From an uncultured Bacillota bacterium (GTDB lineage Bacteria; Bacillota_I; Bacilli_A; RFN20; CAG-631), in the NCBI GenBank assembly GCA_902491575.1, contig CABUID010000017.1, forward strand, positions 1-43,188: 43,188 nucleotides of DNA, written 5' to 3'. The notes beneath the pieces were generated by a model, which was not told the DNA's origin, searched no databases, and worked only from the letters and a program-made list of their open reading frames with translations. Positions 23,053 to 32,120 of this stretch are shown here, one piece after another (within the stretch, counting starts at the first letter, position 1; every line of letters begins with the position of its first letter). A program made the position numbers and the translations under genes.

Positions 23053-23969
23053 TTGTTTTGACTTTTTTGTTGTTTTCGATGATGTTTGGACTGATAAACA
23101 TTGAAAAGAATATAAATGACGATTAAAAGGATATCTGTTATCACTAAAATGAAATACATTGTTCTCATGGAGACCAAATGGTCAAAGAAATAAATATTAC
23201 AATCCGTAACATCTTGAACGGCTAATAGTGCTGTATCGGGTAGATTGTATTGTGACAATTGTGAAATTGCTCCTTGCATTGCATGATTTCTTAATAAAGA
23301 TGTTCCATACGTTCCTGGCAAAAAAGCCAAAACATTTTGAAGCGTTTTTGAAAAGTTCGATATCGGCATGTAAGCCCCACAAAGGAAACCATAACATGAA
23401 CTCACAATAGTTCCCACTGCTGAAATTTGTCCTTGTGTGGATAAAAAAGAATTGATAATAGAAGATAATGCTGTCCCAAATATTACCAATAAAAACACAT
23501 CTAGGAAAATGAAAACCACATCTTTAAATGTCAAGAACCATCCACAACTAGCCATATAAACAAAAGAGGCTAAAGTGGCTAATAAACAAATAATTAAAGT
23601 ATTTATTAATGTAGAAATATAATAACTAATAGCCAATGTCGATTTCTTCAATGGTGTAATCATTAAATCTTTATAAGCACCTGTAACTTTATCTTGAACC
23701 ATAATCATATTCGAGCAAAAGGAGACAGTTACACAACAAACAGCTAATAAGGAAGAAAATAGTTGACCAGCAACTAATCCATTGATAACATTGTCAGCTA
23801 CATCCATGCCTTCAAAAGCAGAGACAAAACTATTCTTATAAACATTTCCTAAAAAAGTAATGAATAAAATTAACAATATCACTGGAGTAATTAATGATGT
23901 AAAAAACATGCCTTTATCTTTAAAAAACAACTTTATATTTCTTTTTAAAAGTATTTTTACTGCTTTCAT
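23049..23969 (-). CDS. ABC-2 type exporter permease (DrrB-like)
   Basis: A 306-residue membrane protein with about six helices and the ABC-2 layout: a cytoplasmic amphipathic start LLKRNIKLFFKDKGMFFTSL, helix 1, a long external loop, and a conserved region AGAYKDLMITPLKKS-type (TGAYKDLMITPLKKSTLAIS) before the middle helices. It pairs with the ATPase encoded just upstream, with a 4-bp overlap. DrrAB-type exporters move drugs, lipids or peptides; the substrate here is unknown. Confidence 0.88.
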   Translation of the reverse strand: MKAVKILLKRNIKLFFKDKGMFFTSLITPVILLILFITFLGNVYKNSFVSAFEGMDVADNVINGLVAGQLFSSLLAVCCVTVSFCSNMIMVQDKVTGAYKDLMITPLKKSTLAISYYISTLINTLIICLLATLASFVYMASCGWFLTFKDVVFIFLDVFLLVIFGTALSSIINSFLSTQGQISAVGTIVSSCYGFLCGAYMPISNFSKTLQNVLAFLPGTYGTSLLRNHAMQGAISQLSQYNLPDTALLAVQDVTDCNIYFFDHLVSMRTMYFILVITDILLIVIYILFNVYQSKHHRKQQKSQNN

Positions 23970-24880
23970 TTTTCATCACCACCCGTTAATCTTTTGCCAG
24001 TTATCGATAAAAAAACATCATCCATTTTTCCTTTTGTAATCTCATAATCTTGAAACAATTCAGGATATTGCATAATCAAACGAGTAGCTTCAGCAGTATT
24101 AGAAACTTCCATTCGATAAGCATCTCTTATTTTTTCATATTTTAAAGATAATTGTTCAATGTCACTTTGATCAATATTGTATAATGTGATGAAATCACCC
24201 GTATATTGATTTTTTAATTGTAATGGAGTCCCTTCAGCTACAATTTTACCCGAATCTAAAATAATTACATAGTCAGCATCACTTGCTTCTTCCATATAAT
24301 GCGTTGTCAAGAATATCGTCATATGATTTTCTTTTCTTAACTGGTTAAGCACATTCCAAACAAGTTTTCTTGTTTGTGGATCTAAACCTGTAGTAGGCTC
24401 ATCTAAAATAAGAATTTTAGGTTGATGGATTAAAGCCCGCGCAATATCAATTTTTCTTCTTTGACCACCCGATAATTTCCCAACTGATTTAGATAAGAAA
24501 CTTTTAAAATCAAGTAAATCGGCCAATTCATAAAGACGATTATAAAAATCTTGACCACAAATATTATATAAAGCTGCTCGACTTTCTAAATTATCCTTTA
24601 CACTTAATGATTTATCCAATACCGAATTTTGAAAAACAACACCCAATTCATTTTTAAAACTTTCCGTATTTAAATCTGTATCCACACCATTTATAATAAC
24701 TTGTCCTTGATCTTTTTCCAATTGACCACAAATAATCGATATGGTTGTCGATTTTCCGGCACCATTTAACCCTAAAAAAGCAAAAAGTTCTCCTTCTTTG
24801 ACTGAAAAACTTAAATCATAAACTGCTTTTACATCTTTAAAGGATTTAAATAGATTTTTTATTTCAATTACATTTTTCAT
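23966..24880 (-). CDS. ABC exporter ATP-binding protein (DrrA-like)
   Basis: A 304-residue ATPase with Walker A GLNGAGKST (37-45), Q-loop VVFQNSVLDKSL, signature LSGGQRRKIDIARAL, Walker B ILILDEP and H-loop FLTTHYM. The C-terminal 90 residues form the extra domain of the DrrA/CcmA group. It energises the permease encoded by the next gene. Confidence 0.93.
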   Translation of the reverse strand: MKNVIEIKNLFKSFKDVKAVYDLSFSVKEGELFAFLGLNGAGKSTTISIICGQLEKDQGQVIINGVDTDLNTESFKNELGVVFQNSVLDKSLSVKDNLESRAALYNICGQDFYNRLYELADLLDFKSFLSKSVGKLSGGQRRKIDIARALIHQPKILILDEPTTGLDPQTRKLVWNVLNQLRKENHMTIFLTTHYMEEASDADYVIILDSGKIVAEGTPLQLKNQYTGDFITLYNIDQSDIEQLSLKYEKIRDAYRMEVSNTAEATRLIMQYPELFQDYEITKGKMDDVFLSITGKRLTGGDEK

Positions 24881-24994
24881 TTTTCTTTCCTCAATTTTAT
24901 TTCATTATACAGTTTTATAATTTTTTTTTAAAGTTTTTTAGGTAAGAGATGAAGGATTTTATTTAAATGGTTCATTTTTAACAACAAATGGCTT

Positions 24995-25276
24995 TTAATT
25001 AGGCAATACTTCATTTACAATATTTTCAAATTTTTCAATAAAATCCATTGAGGACATTTCAACGCCATCATAAACTACTTTTTGAGAAGCAATAAATCCA
25101 TTTTTTGTATTGAGTATAATTTGTCCATGATAAACAGATTGAATTCCTCCATAAGGCAAATATTGTAAAGTGATTGGTCCTTTATAAATATAAAGATTTT
25201 TTAAAATAAGCGATTTACCATAAAGTGTCGTCTCTATATTTTTTGTTAAATCTAAGTAATGATTAAAATTAGTCAT
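24995..25276 (-). CDS. Small protein of unknown function
   Basis: A 93-residue soluble protein, mostly beta-strand in appearance (LILKNLYIYKGPITLQYLPY and QIILNTKNGFIASQKVVYDG) with a C-terminal helix MDFIEKFENIVNEV. No domain is recognised and there is no signal peptide. AAAGGA lies 8-9 nt before the ATG, and the coding composition is normal for the window. It sits alone between two ABC exporter operons, divergent from natA-like. Confidence 0.6.
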   Translation of the reverse strand: MTNFNHYLDLTKNIETTLYGKSLILKNLYIYKGPITLQYLPYGGIQSVYHGQIILNTKNGFIASQKVVYDGVEMSSMDFIEKFENIVNEVLPN

Positions 25277-25361
25277 ATAAAATATCCTTTCTATTTCTAT
25301 ATATAGTATATTAAAGAATTAAAAAAGTGTATAATTAATTTATGATTATTTTAAGAATAAC

Positions 25362-25406
25362 ATGTTAAGATTTTAAATAAAAATAAAATATGTTAAAATT
25401 TTAAAT
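25362..25406 (+). repeat. Two 17-bp near-identical direct repeats before the NatA-like gene
   Basis: ATGTTAAGATTTTAAAT at 25362-25378 and ATGTTAAAATTTTAAAT at 25390-25406 differ at one base and are 28 bp apart. They occupy the 60 bp before the ribosome site. They may be an operator or a local duplication; AT-richness makes chance similarity possible. Confidence 0.45.
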
Positions 25407-25419
25407 TGGAGGAAAACTT

Positions 25420-26202
25420 ATGGAAGAAAATAAATTAGTAGTATCCCATCTAAAAAAAACATTTAAATTAAGCGCTAAGCAACAAAAATTACAACATACG
25501 AAAGATAAATATAAAGTCGCTGTTAATGATTTATCTTTTACCGCTTATAAAGGCGAAATCTATGGTTTACTTGGTCCAAATGGCGCCGGTAAAACAACAA
25601 CACTTCGTATCATTTCTACTTTGATTAAAGCAGATGAAGGTGATGCTTTTATCGACGATGTCAGCATTAGAAATGAACCTGAAAAAATTAGAGGCAAGAT
25701 TGGTTTTTTAACAAGTGAATTAAAATTGGAAGATTTCTTTACACCAAATTATTTATATGATTATTTTAGTAAATTGCATGGTGTAGATGATCAAACACGT
25801 GAAAAGAGAAAAGAAAAGTTATTTAATCAATTTGGCATAAATGAATTTAAAGAAGTAAAAGTTGGAGATTTATCCACAGGAATGAAACAAAAAGTTTCCT
25901 TAATTATTTCCATTGTACATGACCCTGATTTGATTATTTTTGACGAACCAACAAATGGTCTTGATGTTATTACTGCCAAAACAGTGACCGATTTTTTACA
26001 AGATTTAAAAAAAGAAGGTAAAACCATTATTATTTCAACACATATTTTTTCCTTGGTTGAAAAATTATGCGATAGAGTAGGAATTATTTTTAATGGAAAG
26101 ATGTATTTAGAAGACTCTTTAATTCATCTTACTAAAGAGATGTCTTTAGAAGATAAATTCTTTGACTTATACAATCAAGAAATGGAGGGACATCATGCTT
26201 AA
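25420..26202 (+). CDS. ABC exporter ATP-binding protein (NatA-like)
   Basis: A 260-residue ATPase: Walker A GPNGAGKT (52-59), signature LSTGMKQK, Walker B LIIFDEP and H-loop IISTHIF. An insert before Walker A (KLSAKQQKLQHTKDKYKV) and the sequence as a whole are typical of NatA, the ATPase of the NatAB sodium-extruding ABC system. GGAGG precedes the ATG. It overlaps the permease gene by 8 bp. Confidence 0.88.
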   Translation: MEENKLVVSHLKKTFKLSAKQQKLQHTKDKYKVAVNDLSFTAYKGEIYGLLGPNGAGKTTTLRIISTLIKADEGDAFIDDVSIRNEPEKIRGKIGFLTSELKLEDFFTPNYLYDYFSKLHGVDDQTREKRKEKLFNQFGINEFKEVKVGDLSTGMKQKVSLIISIVHDPDLIIFDEPTNGLDVITAKTVTDFLQDLKKEGKTIIISTHIFSLVEKLCDRVGIIFNGKMYLEDSLIHLTKEMSLEDKFFDLYNQEMEGHHA

Positions 26203-27364
26203 TAATATTTGGACAATTATCAAAAAAGAATTAAAACGTTTCTTTACAGACAAAAGAATGTTGATTACTTTGTTTTTACCAGGAATTTTAATCTATTTTA
26301 TCTATAGTTTAATGGGCAATTTTATGAGTTCCGCTATGACTTCAGATCCGAATTATACTTATAGTATTTACATGGAAAATGTCACCGATGAGTTTAAAGA
26401 AAATTTAAATGAAAGTGACTATAAAATTGAATATGTCGATAAAACTTTAACCATTGATGAAATTAAAGAAGAAATAAAAAATAAAAATATCGATTTATAT
26501 TTAGGTTTTGAAGAAAACTTTATAGATAAAGTCAATAATCAATTACAACCAAACATTACCATTTATTATAATTCTAGTTCAAATGAATCTTATGAATTAT
26601 ACAATTATTGCTATACTATACTTTCACAAAATAGTGCAATAATTACTTATCAATATATGGTCAATATGAATCCTGATATCCGTTATGATTTAGCAACAAA
26701 CGAAGATGTGTCTGCCAAAATGATTACCATGATGCTGCCTTATTTGCTTCTTATTTTCTTATTTACTGGTTGTGTAGCGATTGCTACTGAATCAATTGCT
26801 GGTGAAAAAGAACGTGGAACCATCGCCACATTATTGGTTACTCCAACAAAAAGGAGTGCGATTGCGTCAGGTAAGATTGTTGCCTTATCGATTACTTCCT
26901 TAGTTTCTGCAACCATCTCTTTTCTTGGATTAATCGCTTCTCTTCCAAAATTAATGGGTGGTGAAAACACAGGCATTACTTTATCCATGTATGGATTTAC
27001 GACTTATCTTGGTATTTTCTTAGTTATTTTAGTTACAGTAATCTTTTTTACTACTCTTCTTTCTATCGTCTCTACTTTTGCTAAAAATGTAAAAGAAGCT
27101 TCCCAATGGTCTTCCATGTTGATGGTTATTGTCATGTTATTAGGTTTGTCTTCTTTAATGGGAATGGGAAATATACCAACTAATCCTTTTTTATATCTTA
27201 TTCCGGTATATAATTCCGTTCAATGTATGAGTAGTATATTTGCTTTATCTTTTAATAGTATTAATTTTATTATAACGATTTTATCGAATATTCTTTATAT
27301 TGGTTTTGGTATTTATATCTTGACAAAAATGTTTAATTCAGAAAAAATTATGGCTAATAATTAA
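26195..27364 (+). CDS. ABC-2 type exporter permease (NatB-like)
   Basis: A 389-residue membrane protein: one helix near residues 22-42, a long extracytoplasmic domain (about 45-175, beta/charged), then five helices from about 178 to the C-terminus. The loop ESIAGEKERGTIATLLVTPTKRS (written here in two parts: ESIAGEKERG and TIATLLVTPTKRS) is the hallmark of the NatB/YhaP permeases. It partners the NatA-like ATPase; Na+ export is the family function but the substrate is not proven. The frame opens at 26162, but ATG 26195 has GGAGGG upstream and matches the family start. Confidence 0.88.
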   Translation: MLNNIWTIIKKELKRFFTDKRMLITLFLPGILIYFIYSLMGNFMSSAMTSDPNYTYSIYMENVTDEFKENLNESDYKIEYVDKTLTIDEIKEEIKNKNIDLYLGFEENFIDKVNNQLQPNITIYYNSSSNESYELYNYCYTILSQNSAIITYQYMVNMNPDIRYDLATNEDVSAKMITMMLPYLLLIFLFTGCVAIATESIAGEKERGTIATLLVTPTKRSAIASGKIVALSITSLVSATISFLGLIASLPKLMGGENTGITLSMYGFTTYLGIFLVILVTVIFFTTLLSIVSTFAKNVKEASQWSSMLMVIVMLLGLSSLMGMGNIPTNPFLYLIPVYNSVQCMSSIFALSFNSINFIITILSNILYIGFGIYILTKMFNSEKIMANN

Positions 27365-27399
27365 AAAATTTATTTGAATATGAAAGTAGGGAAAACAAA

Positions 27400-28869
27400 A
27401 TGTCAAACTTAAAAAAAATCGATAACGATTCCTATATTCAATTAGAAAAATTTACTTATTCTAAAAAGCAAGAACTTATAATAGATGTTTTGAATTGTGG
27501 TGAAAAAGATTGGGTTGGTATCTATGCAAAAAATAATGAACCTGGAATGAGTAAAGCAATCGTTTGGAAATATGTAAATAAAAAGGAAAAAATCAATTTT
27601 GATATATCTTCTTTAAAAGAAGGGGAATATTCATGTTATCTTTGTCAACAGGATGGATATGATGTTCTCTTTAAAGTGGATTTTTATATAACAGAGGATA
27701 AAAATGATTATCAAATCAAGAAAGCAAATTTAAAAATAAGTAAAAAAACTTATTCAAATCAAGTTACAATAAAAATCTATCCTTCTTCTAAAAAGAATTT
27801 AACTTATTTTGTTTATTGGTGTAAAGATAAAAAAAGATTAAAAGATTACACTGAAATTAAGCAAATCCATATCGGTAATGTTGATTGTTTTGATATTGTG
27901 CTTAACGAATGTATATTTATGCCAAATGAAGCAAATGGTATTGAAATTTTTGTCTTAGAAGGACATTCAAGTTCTTATTTTTTAAGTTTAGATGATACCT
28001 TAAAAATTCAAAAATCCAAATATTGCTATAGTTTTCAAATATTAACAGATTTACATATTGAAAATTTTAAAGAGCGTCCTCAGCATGTTTCACATTTAAA
28101 AGCTGCATTAAAACAGGTGAGTCAACTTTGTAAAAATAGCCAAGCAATTATTTCCATAGGTGATCATACAAATCATGGTTATATTGAAAACTATGAATGT
28201 CTTTTTACGATTCTTAAAGAAGCATATCAAAATTATTCTTTACCGAAGATTTATTATGCTTTAGGAAATCATGAATACATTTATAGTCAAAATTTTTCCG
28301 AACAGATTTCCTTGTTTAAAAAATATACATCAGCACCTAATAACTATTATAGTTTTAATATTTGTAATCATCTATTCATCATTTTGGGTTCAGATAGTAT
28401 AATTGGGGAAGGAACCATTCACAAAACACAATTAGATTGGTTAAAAGAAGAACTGGCACATACCCATAAAGATCAATTTACTTTTCTTTTTGTTCATCAA
28501 CCATTAATGGATACAGTTTCAGGTTCTTTATATTCAAAAGATGAGAAAATACAATACTGGTATGGAATCGATACAGGAGAACAAATAAAAGACATATTGA
28601 AGGAATATCCTAATGCAATTTTATTTACAGGTCATACACACTGGACTTTAGATGCATTCCAACCCCTACTATTTGGAAGTGGAAAAAATGCTCATTTTGT
28701 AAACTGTTCTTCTGTTGGTTATCTATGGAATGATAATGATCAGTCTGAAAGTGGTTCAGAAGGAATGTTTATTGAAGTTTATGAAGATTATCTCTTAATA
28801 CGAGGTAGAGAATTTGTAGATCAAAAGTGGTGTTCAGCAGCTCAATTTATTTTTCCTTTAATCAAATAA
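27400..28869 (+). CDS. Metallophosphoesterase with N-terminal beta-sandwich domains
   Basis: A 489-residue protein. Residues about 1-205 are beta-rich and look like two immunoglobulin-like domains (the first holds NCGEKDWVGIYAKNNEPG, a SKICH-like phrase). The calcineurin-like phosphoesterase domain (about 210-480) has its metal-binding motifs in order: DLH (Asp217, His219), GDHTNHG, GNHE, FVHQP and GHTH. No signal peptide is visible, so it is probably cytoplasmic. The substrate could be a nucleotide, phosphodiester or phospholipid. It begins 35 nt after the NatB-like gene in the same direction and may be in that transcript. Confidence 0.85.
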   Translation: MSNLKKIDNDSYIQLEKFTYSKKQELIIDVLNCGEKDWVGIYAKNNEPGMSKAIVWKYVNKKEKINFDISSLKEGEYSCYLCQQDGYDVLFKVDFYITEDKNDYQIKKANLKISKKTYSNQVTIKIYPSSKKNLTYFVYWCKDKKRLKDYTEIKQIHIGNVDCFDIVLNECIFMPNEANGIEIFVLEGHSSSYFLSLDDTLKIQKSKYCYSFQILTDLHIENFKERPQHVSHLKAALKQVSQLCKNSQAIISIGDHTNHGYIENYECLFTILKEAYQNYSLPKIYYALGNHEYIYSQNFSEQISLFKKYTSAPNNYYSFNICNHLFIILGSDSIIGEGTIHKTQLDWLKEELAHTHKDQFTFLFVHQPLMDTVSGSLYSKDEKIQYWYGIDTGEQIKDILKEYPNAILFTGHTHWTLDAFQPLLFGSGKNAHFVNCSSVGYLWNDNDQSESGSEGMFIEVYEDYLLIRGREFVDQKWCSAAQFIFPLIK

Positions 28870-28873
28870 AGTT

Positions 28874-28914
28874 AAAAAAAACGTATTACTATTTAAAATG
28901 GTAATACATTTTTT
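28874..28914. terminator. Bidirectional terminator
   Basis: Stem GTATTACTATT/AATGGTAATAC (28883-28893 with 28897-28907, one G-U), with A-tract before and T-tract after, between the convergent phosphoesterase and phosphofructokinase genes. Confidence 0.85.
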
Positions 28915-28921
28915 ATTTCAT

Positions 28922-30139
28922 TTATTTAATTTTAGTAAATTGAACCATCCCATTTTTATATTTACATGGATATTCTTTTGAAATTAAAGGTAAAGCATAT
29001 TCAATATATTGATCGGATATATCACATTGATTTACAATCCATTCACTCGGGAAGAATTTTGTTTGATTAGCGATTAGTTGTATATCTTTTAAATGATAAT
29101 AAACACCATAACGATTACCTTTTTTTCGGCTCATAACGACCATTTTCCCAGTTTGGTTATTTAAAGCTTGTTTAACGGCATATTCTCCACAATGAATAGC
29201 TTCATGAATATCCACCCCAGAAGCGATATGGGAAGAACATCTTTGAAGTAAATTTAATTCTATTGCCCGCACAGGAATATTCAATTTTTCTTTTACAACG
29301 TGAGTTAAAACACTGGCTGCTCCCCCTAATTGCATGTGACCAAAAACATCATTATCATTATTATAGACAAAATCGTTAACTACATATTTTCCATGTTGGT
29401 TTTTTATTCCTTCAGAGATACAAACAAGTACTTTTCTATTTTTTTGATACAATTCATTAATCTTTTTTAAAAAATCATCTAAATCAAAAGCAACTTCTGG
29501 TAAATATATTAAATCAGGAGCATTTCCATTTAAACAAGCTAATTTACTACCTGCAGTTAACCATCCTGCGTCTCGACCCATTATCTCGACAATCGTAACG
29601 CGGCCATTGCAATAACAACTTGTATCTTCTTTGATTTCACTTATACTATTTGCAATAAATTTAATTGCACTTCCATAACCTGGCGTATGATCTGTTAAAA
29701 TTAAATCATTGTCAATCGTTTTAGGTATGCCAATTACAGCGCAATCATACTGTACTTGTTGACAAAAAGATGAAAGTTTATAAACCGTATCCATTGAATC
29801 ATTTCCACCAATATAAAAGAAAAAGCGAATATTATATTTTTTAAAAGTTTGTAATATTTTTTCATAATCTGTATCCGAAAAATTCTTATTTAAACAATAA
29901 CGAACACTGCCTAAAACTGCACTAGGTGTCTGTTTTAATAATTCAAAATTTTCTGGATCTAAATGTGTAAGATCAATCAAATTATCTTGAATTGTTCCTT
30001 GAATACCATTGAGTGTACCATATATTTTTTGAATTTCGAAATGCTTTTTTGCCTCTTTAATGACTCCATATAAAGAAGAATTGATCACACAGGTTGGTCC
30101 ACCAGATTGGCCAACTATACAATTACCTTTCAACATCAT
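28922..30139 (-). CDS. 6-phosphofructokinase, probably pyrophosphate-dependent
   Basis: About 405 residues. It phosphorylates fructose 6-phosphate to the 1,6-bisphosphate. Motifs: VGQSGGPTCVINSSL at the N-terminus, YIGGNDSMDT in the phosphoryl-donor site and GIPKTIDND. ATP enzymes have GGDGS and GTIDND-type sequences; the Asp after Asn (GGND) and the Lys in PKTIDND are the known signs of pyrophosphate use, so PPi is the likely donor and the step reversible. Length also fits the longer PPi class (ATP type about 320). The frame extends to a GTG at 30151, but ATG 30139 or 30136 follow a GAGGA ribosome site. Confidence 0.9.
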   Translation of the reverse strand: MMLKGNCIVGQSGGPTCVINSSLYGVIKEAKKHFEIQKIYGTLNGIQGTIQDNLIDLTHLDPENFELLKQTPSAVLGSVRYCLNKNFSDTDYEKILQTFKKYNIRFFFYIGGNDSMDTVYKLSSFCQQVQYDCAVIGIPKTIDNDLILTDHTPGYGSAIKFIANSISEIKEDTSCYCNGRVTIVEIMGRDAGWLTAGSKLACLNGNAPDLIYLPEVAFDLDDFLKKINELYQKNRKVLVCISEGIKNQHGKYVVNDFVYNNDNDVFGHMQLGGAASVLTHVVKEKLNIPVRAIELNLLQRCSSHIASGVDIHEAIHCGEYAVKQALNNQTGKMVVMSRKKGNRYGVYYHLKDIQLIANQTKFFPSEWIVNQCDISDQYIEYALPLISKEYPCKYKNGMVQFTKIK

Positions 30140-30162
30140 TTTTATCCTCACATGTAAATTAT

Positions 30163-30687
30163 TTATCGATTGATAACATCAATATGCAAACCATTTAAAA
30201 CATCAAAACATTTTTCTTGTGTAACTAAATCAAAACTAGAAGTCGCCTTTGCATCAATAAAAATATGTGCATTTGGCAAAGCAGACTTAACCATAATTGC
30301 ATTACTTAGAACACATATATGAGAAACTAAACCGCATAGTTCAATTTCATCATAAAAACCATCCTTTAAATAATTAGCTAATTCTAAGGAAGGAAAAGTA
30401 TTTTTTTCAAAAACTTTTATAGCTTTTGAAGAAAAATCACAACTTTTATCTATCTTCCAACCATCACTATTTTTTAAACAATGTTCAACGGGAAGTCTTT
30501 GACCCTCAAAAGACTCTAAATAGTTTTTATCATGCGTATCCATCGTATAAATTAAATCATCATGATTCCTTAAATAGTTTTCAATTTTATTTTGAATGAT
30601 TTCTCTTAATTTGACAGCATCCTTAAAACCTAAGGACCCATCAATAAAATCTTTTTGAAAATCAATCACAATTAATAATTTTTTCAT
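30163..30687 (-). CDS. Isochorismatase-family cysteine hydrolase (nicotinamidase-like)
   Basis: A 174-residue alpha/beta hydrolase of the isochorismatase fold with the Asp9-Lys95-Cys125 catalytic triad (VIDFQKDF, FEKNTFPS, GLVSHICVLSNA). Possible metal ligands lie around TMDTHD and HC at residue 69-70. PncA-like nicotinamidases in this family deamidate nicotinamide to nicotinate; a Zn site near the DTHD motif fits. It lies 23 nt upstream of the phosphofructokinase gene and both probably share one transcript. Confidence 0.85.
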   Translation of the reverse strand: MKKLLIVIDFQKDFIDGSLGFKDAVKLREIIQNKIENYLRNHDDLIYTMDTHDKNYLESFEGQRLPVEHCLKNSDGWKIDKSCDFSSKAIKVFEKNTFPSLELANYLKDGFYDEIELCGLVSHICVLSNAIMVKSALPNAHIFIDAKATSSFDLVTQEKCFDVLNGLHIDVINR

Positions 30688-30843
30688 GGTTACTTCTCCT
30701 TTTTACTAAATTAGTATTATTGTATCATTTTTTTTAATAATTCGCATTAAAAAGAAAATATTTAAAACATTCTTTTTACTAACGATTTCCCTCCATTTAA
30801 ATTTGATATATTTTTAAGAAAAAATAAAATGTCTATTTTTTTT

Positions 30844-30872
30844 TTGTATTTTATGTTAACATAAAATATATA
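30844..30872 (+). promoter_or_regulatory. Promoter of the aromatic operon containing a 22-bp palindrome
   Basis: A perfect 22-bp inverted repeat spans 30847-30868, centred on GTTAAC, with arms TATTTTATGTT and AACATAAAATA. It lies between a weak -35 (TTGTAT 30844-30849) and a -10 (TATATA 30867-30872) with a 17-bp spacer, the classical place for a repressor. The aminotransferase ATG is 52 nt further on. No T-box or other leader RNA is seen. Confidence 0.55.
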
Positions 30873-30924
30873 GTTTTATGGTTATCTTAAAAGAGAAAGC
30901 ATAATTAATAAGAGGAATAGGAAA

Positions 30925-32115
30925 ATGGTTGAAAAAATGATTGAGCTTGGAAAACAAGGTTCAAAAATCAGAGAATTATATGAATACGGAATAAAAAGGA
31001 AAGAAGAAATTGGTGAAGAAAATGTCTTTGATTTTAGCATTGGTAATCCTAGTGTCAGTTGTCCTGATATTGTCACCCAAACATTAATTTCTTTATTAGA
31101 AAACACTCATCCAGTAACATTACATGGTTATTCAAGTTCAGCTGGAATGACTTTTGTTCGTAAATCTATCGCAGATTATTTAAATACCACATACAAGACT
31201 CATGAATCTTATGAATATATTTATTTAACTGCTGGAGCTGCTGCAGCTTTATCCATCACTTTAAATGCGCTATTAAATGAAAAAGATGAAGTGGTAGTTA
31301 TCGCTCCTTTTTTCCCTGAATATAAAGTTTTTGTAGAAAATGCAAAGGGAGTTTTAAAAATTGCCTCCTCCAATTTAGACAATTTTTTGCCAGATTTCTT
31401 TTCACTGGAAAAAATGATCAATGAAAAAACAAAAGTGGTTATTATCAATTCACCTAATAATCCAACAGGAGTTGTCTATGATGAAAAAACAATTCAAACG
31501 TTATCTTGTTTATTAAAAGAAAAAGAAAAACAATATCAACATCCGATTTATCTTCTTTCAGATGAACCTTATCGTGAATTGATTTATACACCTCTTTCTT
31601 ATCCATTTATAACAAATTACTATGACAATGCTATTGTCAACTATTCTTTTTCAAAATCTTTATCTTTACCTGGTGAAAGAATCGGCTATATCGTAGTAGG
31701 CTATCAATGTGAATATAAAAAAGATATTTTTCATGCCATTGTTGGTTCAGGAAGAGCTTTAGGCTTTGTTTGTGAATCTACTTTATTTCAATATCTAATT
31801 CCTAATTGCTTGGGACAAATTTCTGATATTAATGTCTATAAAGAAAATCGTGATATTTTATATTCCTTTTTAATACAAAATGGTTATGAAGTCATTTATC
31901 CTCAAGGAGCTTTTTATTTATTTGTAAAATCTTTAGAGAAAGATGCCAATCACTTCTCTGAAATAGCTAAAAATTTTGAACTTTTACTTGTGCCAAGTGA
32001 TTCTTTTGGAGTAGAAGGTTATGTAAGAATTGCTTATTGTGTTCATAAAAAACAAATTTTAAATTCATTAAAAGCTTTTGAACAATTAATGAATTATTAC
32101 CAAAAGAAAGGATGA
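30925..32115 (+). CDS. Class I PLP aminotransferase, probably aromatic
   Basis: A 396-residue fold-type I aminotransferase. PLP residues: Asn179 in SPNNPTG, Asp213 and Tyr216 in LSDEPYRELIY, Lys244 in SFSKSLSLPG and Arg252. Being the first gene of an operon that makes phenylpyruvate (pheA) and hydroxyphenylpyruvate (tyrA), its likely job is the final transamination to Phe and Tyr. A broader aspartate aminotransferase activity cannot be excluded. GAGGAATAGG provides the ribosome site. Confidence 0.85.
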   Translation: MVEKMIELGKQGSKIRELYEYGIKRKEEIGEENVFDFSIGNPSVSCPDIVTQTLISLLENTHPVTLHGYSSSAGMTFVRKSIADYLNTTYKTHESYEYIYLTAGAAAALSITLNALLNEKDEVVVIAPFFPEYKVFVENAKGVLKIASSNLDNFLPDFFSLEKMINEKTKVVIINSPNNPTGVVYDEKTIQTLSCLLKEKEKQYQHPIYLLSDEPYRELIYTPLSYPFITNYYDNAIVNYSFSKSLSLPGERIGYIVVGYQCEYKKDIFHAIVGSGRALGFVCESTLFQYLIPNCLGQISDINVYKENRDILYSFLIQNGYEVIYPQGAFYLFVKSLEKDANHFSEIAKNFELLLVPSDSFGVEGYVRIAYCVHKKQILNSLKAFEQLMNYYQKKG

Positions 32116-32120
32116 TAAAA

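Noticed and set aside
30688..30924. T-box riboswitch before the aromatic operon
   Set aside because: No AGGGTGGNACCGCG-type T-box sequence, no specifier stem and no terminator lie in this gap.
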